A DNA stretch of 42,174 bases from SLJN01 sp964505385. Its GTDB lineage: Bacteria; Bacteroidota; Rhodothermia; Balneolales; Natronogracilivirgulaceae. Both the position numbers and the translations under genes were made by a program. The notes beneath the pieces are model-generated. The model saw only the letters and a program-made list of their open reading frames with translations, was not told the origin of the DNA and did no database searches. Of the stretch, positions 35,320-42,174 are shown one piece after another (position 1 is the first letter of the stretch; every line of letters starts with the position of its first letter). The DNA is taken from NCBI GenBank assembly GCA_964505385.1, contig CAZDIA010000027.1, positions 1-42,174 of the forward strand, written 5' to 3'.

Positions 35320-37437
35320 ATGAATAAGTATTATCAAATTATCGGAACCGTGCTGCTAACTGCACTCTTCGTGATTGCGGCGGGCATTGCGAACTTTTCC
35401 AACGCACAGGTGCCGGTAGAATCGAAGTGGATGAATGCAGGGTCACTGCATAATTGGTTCTCAAGTATAGGCTCTGAACGTGAACATGGCCTGGTACATG
35501 AGCAGCAGTATGGCCGGCGCTGGCCGGCCATTTATGAATATCAGGATGCTCAGGCATTCCGGGGCATGTGGATCGGTACACAAAGCTTTACTGATCAGCA
35601 TGGTGAGACATTCAGGCCGAAAGTGGTGCATGTTGGTCCCAGGGTGGACGGACGGCAGTCTTTCTTTCCAATGAAATTCGATCTTCAAAGCCAGTTTGAT
35701 GCCCCCACTGTGTTTGTTGACGGGATTCCCACATTTTCAGAACCCGCTGATATTGATGAGGTGGATGAAACTCTCACGCCTGACCGTACATTGCAAAACA
35801 AGGTTCACTCGGCTATGGGGATCACCATGAATCGCCGAATCATGCAGTTCAGCCAGGAACATCACGACAATTACCATATTGTTGAATACGAATATGTAAA
35901 CACCGGGATCGTGGATGACGATGGTACCGAAGTGGAACCACAGGTACTTGAAGATGTATGGTTCTTTTTTATCAATCGGATTTCTCCGGTTCGGAATACC
36001 AGATATGTGATTGGTAATGCCAGTGGTTGGGGTTTCAACACCATGATTGACCGGCGCGGCGATGGAGTTATGGATGTCGATGAATGGGAAGACTATCGGG
36101 CCCAATTTGCATGGCATGGGTATTGGGACGGCTCCGATGTAGACTATAATAACATAGGTGCACCAATCTTTGAGGGCGGGCCTCTATATACTACCGAAGC
36201 GGATAGTATCGGCCGGCTTGGCGCTCCTCATTTTGTCGGGCATACCGTCCTTCATGCCGATACTTCTCCCAATGACAGAACTGATGACCCAAACCAGCCG
36301 CGAACTATGCGGCATGTGGAGTCGGATGATCCGCTAATGTCAGGCAATGATCGATTCAGCGTAACTCAAATGGCACAGGAATATGAAATGATGTCACGCG
36401 GCCATTCAGCGCGACATGCTCATGTAGTTGAACCAAGCGGGGATTTTATCCAGCAGACAGAAGAACCCGCCCTGGGAACTACAGGTGGGTTTTCCAAAGC
36501 TGATGGTTACGGACCCTATACCATGGAGCCGGGAGATACTGTGCGGATTGTAGTTGCGGAAGCGGTTGCAGGCCTTAGCAGGGAAGCATCAGAGTATATT
36601 GGAAATCAATATAAACGCTCCGACGCTGATGATGATTTTGAAATCGAGTATGAAGTCGGCGGAGAGACACATTCTATGACCAAAAACGAATGGGTGTTTA
36701 CCGGTCGCGACTCATTGTTTCAGACTTTTGAACGGGCTCATGCCAACTTTCAAAGTGGGTATGATATTCCAAGACCACCCCGGCCACCCAACTTGTTTGA
36801 AGTAAACTCCGGGGGTGACGGTATCTTCATGGAGTGGGAATACACAGCCAATGATAATATTGAAGGTTTTGAAATTTACAGAGCTGAAGGTCGCTCGGAT
36901 AGTACCTATTACAGGATACATCAAGCAGGACCGGGTGAACGTGACTTCGTGGATGACGACACTAATCCGATAGGCGGGCCTACCCGAGGCAGGGATTATT
37001 ACTATTATATCACTGCATTAGGCAGCGAAGCGGATAATGATGGTTCAGGCATGACGCCGGATGGTGCACTAAGGAGCAGCAGATACTATACCCAAACGTA
37101 TGATCCCGCGCGGCTGCAACGCCCGGCAGGTACTACAATGGATGAAATCGCAATCGCACCCAATCCATACAGCCGGTCATCGGCATCACAGTTAAGACTG
37201 CAGGATCGGGGTGACCGGGTAGCTTTTTATGATGTTCCGGCGGAAGCCCGAATACGAATATATACCGAAGTCGGAGAATTGGTTGACGATTTTGTTCACG
37301 ATGACGGAAGTGGTGATGCATTCTGGGATTTGACTACTCAGCATGATCAGAAAATTTCCAGCGGAGTATACATCATCGTTTTCGAAAACCTGCAAACCGG
37401 TGAGCAAACAACCCGAAAATTCGTAGCGATTTTATAA
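35320..37437 (+). CDS. Secreted FN3-containing protein with T9SS-like C-terminal domain, cassette B
   Basis: This 705-residue protein is orthologous in position to the FN3 genes of cassette A and is closest to the second of them (20752). It has a signal peptide (cut near SNAQ), the conserved N-terminal domain (SIGSEREHGLVHEQQ, NKVHSAMGITMNRRI, GWGFNTMIDRRGDG), an FN3 domain (about 487-572) and the C-terminal APNPYSRS domain ending FVAIL. The last 80 residues differ at only five positions from both cassette A copies. Only one FN3 gene is present in this cassette. It is 19 bp upstream of the PorV-like gene, so the operon is tight. Function is unknown; a surface-exposed partner of the receptor is the simplest idea. 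Confidence 0.82.
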   Translation: MNKYYQIIGTVLLTALFVIAAGIANFSNAQVPVESKWMNAGSLHNWFSSIGSEREHGLVHEQQYGRRWPAIYEYQDAQAFRGMWIGTQSFTDQHGETFRPKVVHVGPRVDGRQSFFPMKFDLQSQFDAPTVFVDGIPTFSEPADIDEVDETLTPDRTLQNKVHSAMGITMNRRIMQFSQEHHDNYHIVEYEYVNTGIVDDDGTEVEPQVLEDVWFFFINRISPVRNTRYVIGNASGWGFNTMIDRRGDGVMDVDEWEDYRAQFAWHGYWDGSDVDYNNIGAPIFEGGPLYTTEADSIGRLGAPHFVGHTVLHADTSPNDRTDDPNQPRTMRHVESDDPLMSGNDRFSVTQMAQEYEMMSRGHSARHAHVVEPSGDFIQQTEEPALGTTGGFSKADGYGPYTMEPGDTVRIVVAEAVAGLSREASEYIGNQYKRSDADDDFEIEYEVGGETHSMTKNEWVFTGRDSLFQTFERAHANFQSGYDIPRPPRPPNLFEVNSGGDGIFMEWEYTANDNIEGFEIYRAEGRSDSTYYRIHQAGPGERDFVDDDTNPIGGPTRGRDYYYYITALGSEADNDGSGMTPDGALRSSRYYTQTYDPARLQRPAGTTMDEIAIAPNPYSRSSASQLRLQDRGDRVAFYDVPAEARIRIYTEVGELVDDFVHDDGSGDAFWDLTTQHDQKISSGVYIIVFENLQTGEQTTRKFVAIL

Positions 37438-37456
37438 CACTCAGGCTATTAAGCAG

Positions 37457-38467
37457 ATGATCAGAATAATTACAACTACTTTAATTGCAATTTTAATGCT
37501 GTTGCCGGAGGCTGTTGATGCTCAGGATAAACGGGCTCAAACCTCCATGAAGTTTCTTCAAACCTCCACCTTTGCCGGACCTGCCGGAATGGGTAATGCA
37601 ATGACGGCTATCGAGAGCCGCTCGGCTCAGGCGATGTTTTATAACCCATCCACCATGGCACGGCTGGAGAATAATTTCGATGTTGCATTTGGCCTCACCA
37701 ATTTCATCGCGGATATTGACTATAACGCCGTCGCATTGGCCTATAGACCGTCACGCGGACAATACGGCGTGATTGGTTTCAATGCGATGTATGTCGATTA
37801 TGGCAGAATTGATGAAACCATCATTGATGAAAATGCTGAGCGCGGCTATCGAAGACTCGGCACTTTCGGACCATACGCCCTCCGGTATGGAGTAGGGTAT
37901 GCTAATGCTATTACCACCCGGTTTATGGTCGGGGCCACTTTCAATATAGTCTCTCAGGATCTTGGCAAAGTTACCATGAGCTGGGATGACGAAGATGGTG
38001 CCGACCGTACAGCTTTTTCAGAAAGCACTTTTACGGTGGATTTCGGCGTGCTCTATCACACCGGATTTGAAAGCCTCACCTTCGCCATGTCGGTACGTAA
38101 CTTCTCCAGAGAGATCGATTTTGATGATAAAGAAGAAGATCTCCCGCTTGAGTTCAGAATGGGGCTGTCAATGGATATGCTTGACCTCGCCGATGTGGAT
38201 ACCGATATGCACTCGCTGGTACTGTCTGTAGATGCCAAGCGGCTGCCCGATTATTATGAACAGCTTTTGCCGGGAATTGAATACACTTTCATGAACCGGT
38301 TTACAGCCCGCGGGGGCTATCAATTTCCGACAGATGAAGCAGGCTTCTCGGCCGGTTTCGGAGTTCGCCAACCTATCGGCGGCACAGAGGTAGAAATTAA
38401 TTACGCGCACACCGATTACGGCATTTTCGATGGTGTGAACCGGTTTAGTCTTCAGTTTTCACTTTAA
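37457..38467 (+). CDS. PorV/PorQ-family outer membrane beta-barrel protein, cassette B
   Basis: This 336-residue protein is nearly colinear with the cassette A copy at 22891. It has a signal peptide (VDAQ cut), then FAGPAGMGNAMTAIESRSAQ and FYNPSTMARLENNFD, the conserved N-terminal block, and amphipathic barrel strands to RFSLQFSL. The SLTFAMSVRNFSREIDFDDK segment is identical in both copies. It begins 19 bp after the FN3 gene and ends 18 bp before the lipoprotein gene, so it is certainly operonic. Having one such protein in each cassette, apart from the housekeeping PorV that a T9SS needs, suggests a cassette-specific transport or assembly function. Confidence 0.88.
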   Translation: MIRIITTTLIAILMLLPEAVDAQDKRAQTSMKFLQTSTFAGPAGMGNAMTAIESRSAQAMFYNPSTMARLENNFDVAFGLTNFIADIDYNAVALAYRPSRGQYGVIGFNAMYVDYGRIDETIIDENAERGYRRLGTFGPYALRYGVGYANAITTRFMVGATFNIVSQDLGKVTMSWDDEDGADRTAFSESTFTVDFGVLYHTGFESLTFAMSVRNFSREIDFDDKEEDLPLEFRMGLSMDMLDLADVDTDMHSLVLSVDAKRLPDYYEQLLPGIEYTFMNRFTARGGYQFPTDEAGFSAGFGVRQPIGGTEVEINYAHTDYGIFDGVNRFSLQFSL

Positions 38468-38485
38468 CAGTTTCATAGAATTTTT

Positions 38486-39736
38486 ATGAGTATCCCAAAA
38501 ATTATTGAATCTTCCCTGCAGAAAAACGGCTGGTTATTGCTTGTCGGTCTGGTTTTACTGTATGGTTGCGATACAGGAGAATCTTTCAGCCTGTTTGATG
38601 ATCAGGATATTGAGGGTATGCCTCAGCCTGTAATACACGAAGTAGATCCCCCCGAAGGGTATCTTGCAGGTATTGATAAAATTACTATACTCGGCGAAAA
38701 CTTTGATCCGGTTCCTGAAAATAACCTTGTCTATTTCAATGAAAGAAGAGGTACGGTGCTCAGCGGTTCAGAAGAGGTGCTTGAAGTACGTACCGCCGAC
38801 GTAGTTTCCGATTCTGTTTCCATCCGGGTAACTCCTGTTGAAGGAGAGAAGTTCAGTGAAAAATATCAGTACCGGCTTGATCATGCGGTACAGCGTGGGG
38901 AGGGAATAGCATCATCATATGAACCCCGTGCTATAGAAGTGGGCAATGATGGATATCTTTATATGGCCCATGTTGATGACGGTTCTAATGTTGGTATAGC
39001 CAAAATTGATAGAGAAACCGGCGATTTGGAAGTGATTGTCGAACAAACTTCCTGGACATACCAGACCATTCGCCAGGGCCCGGATAACGGATTGTATATG
39101 GTGAGGCCGGGTGCTATTCCGATTATTTATAAAGTTGAAGAGGGTGGAGATAATGATAATCTCTGGGCAATGGGAGTTCCCCGGACCGATGACATCGATT
39201 TTGATGAAAACGGCTACTTGTGGGGTGCAGGGCAGAATGAAGGCGAAGGCAATGATGCCGCACTGATCCGCTTAGATGAAGATGGCAATGATGAGTTGTT
39301 CCCATTTGATGCGGATGTAACCGCACTGCGGGTTTTTGAAGGCAGCTTATACGCAGCCGGCAGCCAGGCCGGGGAATTAAAAGTATGGAGATTTAATCTG
39401 GGAGGTAATTCTGAACCGGGCTCACCTGAAGTGTACTTTGATTTCACCGGTGAAACCGGAGCTGATGACTGGACCCTGCACTCGATGATTTTTTCTGAAG
39501 ACGGTGACTTGTTTATTGGTACAAATGGAGATAAGGGAGTTATTGAAGTAGCTCCCGGTGGTACAGACTGGCAACACTTTTACCCCGATGTACTGGACCC
39601 GGCCGGGCTTTCATTTTCCTGGAAGCCGGGTAGCGAGTTTATGTATATGGCTCAAGGCCAGTCGGCGCAAAGTGATGGAGATCTGCTTAAACTAAACATG
39701 TTGCGGGGCGGAGCTCCTCAATATGGAAGGGATTGA
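38486..39736 (+). CDS. IPT/TIG-domain beta-propeller lipoprotein, cassette B
   Basis: This 416-residue homologue of the cassette A lipoprotein has the lipobox LYGC, with Cys28 predicted to be lipidated, the same position as in copy A. An IPT/TIG-like domain spans about 48-135 (PPEGYLAGIDKITILGENF) and a predicted propeller covers the rest (DDGSNVGIAKIDRETGDL, DIDFDENGYLWGAGQNEGEG, MIFSEDGDLFIGTNGDKG). The IPT part has diverged more, including an indel of eight residues, than the propeller part. It may be the surface binding lipoprotein for this receptor. Confidence 0.82.
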   Translation: MSIPKIIESSLQKNGWLLLVGLVLLYGCDTGESFSLFDDQDIEGMPQPVIHEVDPPEGYLAGIDKITILGENFDPVPENNLVYFNERRGTVLSGSEEVLEVRTADVVSDSVSIRVTPVEGEKFSEKYQYRLDHAVQRGEGIASSYEPRAIEVGNDGYLYMAHVDDGSNVGIAKIDRETGDLEVIVEQTSWTYQTIRQGPDNGLYMVRPGAIPIIYKVEEGGDNDNLWAMGVPRTDDIDFDENGYLWGAGQNEGEGNDAALIRLDEDGNDELFPFDADVTALRVFEGSLYAAGSQAGELKVWRFNLGGNSEPGSPEVYFDFTGETGADDWTLHSMIFSEDGDLFIGTNGDKGVIEVAPGGTDWQHFYPDVLDPAGLSFSWKPGSEFMYMAQGQSAQSDGDLLKLNMLRGGAPQYGRD

Positions 39737-39812
39737 TACATAATTTTTTCGCTAAATAAAATCAACCAGGTAAAACTTGTTTTGCCAAGGAAACCTAAAA
39801 ATAACTCAAACA

Positions 39813-39828
39813 TAAGGAGTAGCTTATG
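39813..39828 (+). promoter_or_regulatory. Strong Shine-Dalgarno for propeller/T9SS gene, cassette B
   Basis: The aaggagtagctt sequence with the same spacing as at 25274-25289 supports the ATG at 39826. Conservation of this patch in an otherwise different spacer suggests that high translation of the terminal gene is selected. Confidence 0.7.
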
Positions 39829-41199
39829 ACACGGATACTACAACTTTTGATTGCCTTAATGCTAATTCCGGCAATCGCGTTCTCACAGGGATTTAATCCT
39901 GCTGAAAACAATGATGATGGGTGGGAGTTCAAACAATTCGTTCCCCCTGATACAAGTATAGCCTCAGTTCATGGTCTTGCTTTTGATGGTGATGGCAATA
40001 TGTGGGCTGCCGGCTATTATGCCACTACTGATGACGAAGGCAGAAACGCACGTGATCTTAGATGTGTCGCTGCACCGGATTACGAAGAATTTTGTGAAAA
40101 CACCCCTATCTATGAAGTTGAGCATGCTGATTCCACTTTGAGATTAGGGCGTTTTACCGGGCTTGCCTCCGATCATAATGGTCACCTCATCGGATCAATG
40201 GATAGTTATCTCTTTGAAGTAGAAGATGAAGATGGTGAGATTGACTATGAACTTGCCGTTGACCGATCTTTTATAATTCGTATTGATCATGAAACTCATG
40301 AACTGCTCGATATCTATGAGCCTGCCAATTTCGCCTGGCATGTGGCTGTAGATGAAAACGGGTATGTTTTTGCCTCTGATGTAGTTAATGGGCAGGAAAT
40401 TAAGATTCTTGATCCCGATCTGGAACCTCTGGCAGTAGTTGACGGCGACCGTCCCGGAATTACCAGAGATATTGCGGTAAGCAATGACGGGACACGGGTC
40501 TATCAGCCTCATACCGGCAATCAGATCGATGTATATTACTCAGAAGCCGGACCCTTCGGAGAGTATGAAAAAGTTGACAGTCTTGCATTAGGCTCTAATA
40601 GTGCTGCCATTGATGTATGCCCTGTTACTGACCGTGTGTTCGCAGCAGCTGATGGTATAGATTGGGGAATTGGTGTTGATCCTGAAGAATACGATCCTTG
40701 GGCTATTATGGTTTTTGATCCCGAAGAGGATCATGAAATAGTAGAAGAATTCTATTGGTTTGTTGATATGCCAGATGAAGATCGAACAGATGACGACTGG
40801 CCTGTAATCCGCACTAATGCCGTACACCCGGACGGTGATAAATATATTCAGGGTTCCTTCGGTGGCTTTGGTATTCAAATGCATCAAGGACCTCAAGTCG
40901 TAAGTGCCGATGATGAAGTGCTCTCCGATGTGCCTGAGGGCTACGAGTTAGAGCAAAACTATCCCAACCCGTTCAACCCGGCAACCAATATTGAATTTAC
41001 GATCCCGCAAACCCAGCATGTAACCCTTACGGTTTATGATATGCTTGGTCGGCAGGTTGAAGTTCTGGTAGATGAGCGGGTACAAAGCGGTACACATACC
41101 GCTACATTTAATGCCGGTGACATTGCTTCGGGAACTTATATTTACCGGCTTTCCACCGGGGATTTTCAAATATCACGGCAAATGATGTTTGTGAAGTAA
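39826..41199 (+). CDS. Secreted beta-propeller protein with T9SS sorting domain, cassette B
   Basis: This is a 457-residue homologue of the gene at 25287. It has a signal peptide (AFSQG cut near residue 21), propeller-like repeats (SVHGLAFDGDGNMWAAGYY, HVAVDENGYVFASDVV, DIAVSNDGTRVYQP), and a type A T9SS domain over about the last 85 residues (NYPNPFNPAT, SGTYIYRL, QMMFVK). The Cys pair is conserved in position (RCVAAPDYEEFC). It is the last gene of the cassette B operon, 89 bp after the lipoprotein gene and followed by a terminator 24 bp past the stop. No catalytic residues are recognised. Confidence 0.85.
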   Translation: MTRILQLLIALMLIPAIAFSQGFNPAENNDDGWEFKQFVPPDTSIASVHGLAFDGDGNMWAAGYYATTDDEGRNARDLRCVAAPDYEEFCENTPIYEVEHADSTLRLGRFTGLASDHNGHLIGSMDSYLFEVEDEDGEIDYELAVDRSFIIRIDHETHELLDIYEPANFAWHVAVDENGYVFASDVVNGQEIKILDPDLEPLAVVDGDRPGITRDIAVSNDGTRVYQPHTGNQIDVYYSEAGPFGEYEKVDSLALGSNSAAIDVCPVTDRVFAAADGIDWGIGVDPEEYDPWAIMVFDPEEDHEIVEEFYWFVDMPDEDRTDDDWPVIRTNAVHPDGDKYIQGSFGGFGIQMHQGPQVVSADDEVLSDVPEGYELEQNYPNPFNPATNIEFTIPQTQHVTLTVYDMLGRQVEVLVDERVQSGTHTATFNAGDIASGTYIYRLSTGDFQISRQMMFVK

Positions 41200-41223
41200 A
41201 ATTAAAAATCTAATCGGATTTAA

Positions 41224-41251
41224 GGCACCGGATATATTCGGTGCCTTTTTT
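41224..41251 (+). terminator. Rho-independent terminator of cassette B operon
   Basis: The stem ggcaccg (41224-41230) pairs with cggtgcc (41239-41245), followed by six T. It is homologous to the terminator at 26849-26877. Confidence 0.9.
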
Positions 41252-41266
41252 GTTTATTATATTTTT

Positions 41267-41475
41267 AGTGACAGAGTAACAGAGTGACAAAGTAACAAAG
41301 TAACAGAGTAACAGAGTGAAGATGACGCCAGGGCATCAGTCTTCGATTCTATACGGCATCATCCGGACTTTCTGTTAGTCTTAAAGTTGTAGTGGCAAAA
41401 TAATTCAAAATTACTTTCCCACTTTGTCACTCTGTTACTTTGTTACTTTGTCACTTTCTATTACTTTGTTACTCG
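41267..41475. repeat. Inverted pair of 'agtaacagagtgac' repeat arrays
   Basis: The left arm (41267-41319) is a run of 7-8-bp units (agtgaca, gagtaaca, aagtaaca). The right arm (41411-41475) is the same in inverse orientation. They enclose about 90 bp with no open frame. The spacer from 41200 to 41536 otherwise holds only the terminator and the GHL10-3 leader. The layout parallels the inverted repeats around the four-helix-bundle gene, suggesting an empty or decayed element of that kind. Confidence 0.65.
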
Positions 41476-41536
41476 GCATAAAACCTCAATCTCTTATCAT
41501 TTAAATCACTACATACACACTCTTCAACTCAAAAAA

Positions 41537-42174
41537 ATGCTTATGTTGGTTCGAACTATACTGTTAAAATTAATTTTGTTTTTTGTGCTGGCCGGCACTT
41601 TAGCCCACGCCTCTGATCTGGATGTAGACCCGCCGAAATATGAACATCGTTCTGTCTGGGTTGCTACGGCACATTCGCTCGATTTTCCCAAAATTTTTGG
41701 CGAAGATGCTTTGAGGGCTGATATCCCGGAAAGAAAAGAAATAGCCGACTGGCCTGAGAGTTCAACGCAATCTGCAGAGGATCAAAAAGAAGATCTGATC
41801 GAAATCATTGATTATTCTCATCAGCAGGGACTCAATGCGGTAATTTTCCAGGTTGTGCCCCGTGGTGATGCTTTTTACGAAAGTGAGAGAATCCCCTGGA
41901 GCCATCATCTTTCAGGCACACCGGGAGAACATCCGGGATGGGATCCGCTTGAAGTGGCAGTTGAAGAGGCCCATAAACGGGGAATGGAGCTCCACGCCTG
42001 GTATAATGTCGGCCGGGTTGGAGATCAGACACAACCCCTGCCGGATAGTGAGCCCTATCACGTTTACCAGGAGCATGAGGAGTGGGTACACAATATCGAC
42101 GGCAGTTTTTGGCTGGACCCCGGTTTTCCCGATGCCCGCGACTGGATGACTGAAAACGTGATGGAAATAGTGGA
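41537..42174 (+). CDS. GHL10-family glycosyl hydrolase, 5' part only (GHL10-3, truncated by window end)
   Basis: The frame from the ATG at 41537 stays open for 212 codons to the window end. It encodes a signal peptide (MLMLVRTILLKLILFFVLAG) and the first half of a GHL10 domain: KYEHRSVWVATAHSLDFPK, NAVIFQVVPRG, HKRGMELHAWYNVGRVGD and FWLDPGFPDARDW. The 5' leader and first codons are almost the same as those of GHL10-1 (26940), so this is its counterpart after cassette B. The SLDFPK segment, by contrast, is shared with GHL10-2. The C-terminal FN3 and T9SS domains are expected beyond the window but not seen. Confidence 0.9.
   Translation, partial: MLMLVRTILLKLILFFVLAGTLAHASDLDVDPPKYEHRSVWVATAHSLDFPKIFGEDALRADIPERKEIADWPESSTQSAEDQKEDLIEIIDYSHQQGLNAVIFQVVPRGDAFYESERIPWSHHLSGTPGEHPGWDPLEVAVEEAHKRGMELHAWYNVGRVGDQTQPLPDSEPYHVYQEHEEWVHNIDGSFWLDPGFPDARDWMTENVMEIV

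Noticed and set aside
41267..41475. CRISPR array
   Set aside because: Units are 7-10 bp without regular spacers and are arranged as an inverted pair; no cas genes nearby.

Overview
The window looks like a contig pair from a metagenome-assembled, moderately halophilic member of the Balneolota/Rhodothermota side of the Bacteroidota-like lineages. This is inferred from the very acidic secreted proteins, the many C-terminal type IX secretion (T9SS) sorting domains containing NYPNPFNP, the PorV/PorQ-family outer membrane proteins and the TonB-dependent receptors with an N-terminal carboxypeptidase-like domain. No rRNA, tRNA, CRISPR array or transposase gene was seen.

Layout. Positions 1-3145 hold a repeat-filled spacer and the sulfate-activation pair cysD-cysN, with CysN carrying a C-terminal DUF2442-like domain. 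Positions 3866-14882 are a minus-strand block: a large secreted amidase/beta-helix protein, a small lipoprotein, and three phosphodiester-glycosidase (NAGPA/DUF2233) paralogues. The plus strand from 15279 to the window end carries two copies of one cassette: TonB receptor, FN3 protein, PorV-family protein, IPT/TIG lipoprotein and beta-propeller T9SS protein, then a terminator and a GHL10 glycosidase. Copy A is 15279-28883 and has two FN3 genes. Copy B starts at 32099 and runs off the window inside its GHL10 gene. An extra GHL10 gene (29460-31385) and a four-helix-bundle element lie between them.

How the genes may work together (inference). A secreted amidase can strip stem peptides from peptidoglycan. 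GHL10 enzymes such as E. coli DigH cut peptide-free glycan strands. NAGPA-type enzymes remove sugar-1-phosphodiester caps. The TonB receptors could import the products. The cassettes have no recognisable SusD; the partner slots are filled by FN3, PorV-like and IPT lipoproteins. I read the region as a possible SusD-less, T9SS-dependent locus for foraging on cell-wall or phosphodiester-linked glycans.

Regulation. Both TonB genes are preceded by TTGACA-N17-CATATT, about 236-239 nt before the start codon. Both leaders contain an AAGCGCTT palindrome and a conserved hairpin with one compensatory base-pair change.

Assembly note. The 100-N gap at 26707-26806 is flanked by the same 55 bp on both sides, so it is probably an unmerged contig overlap rather than missing sequence.
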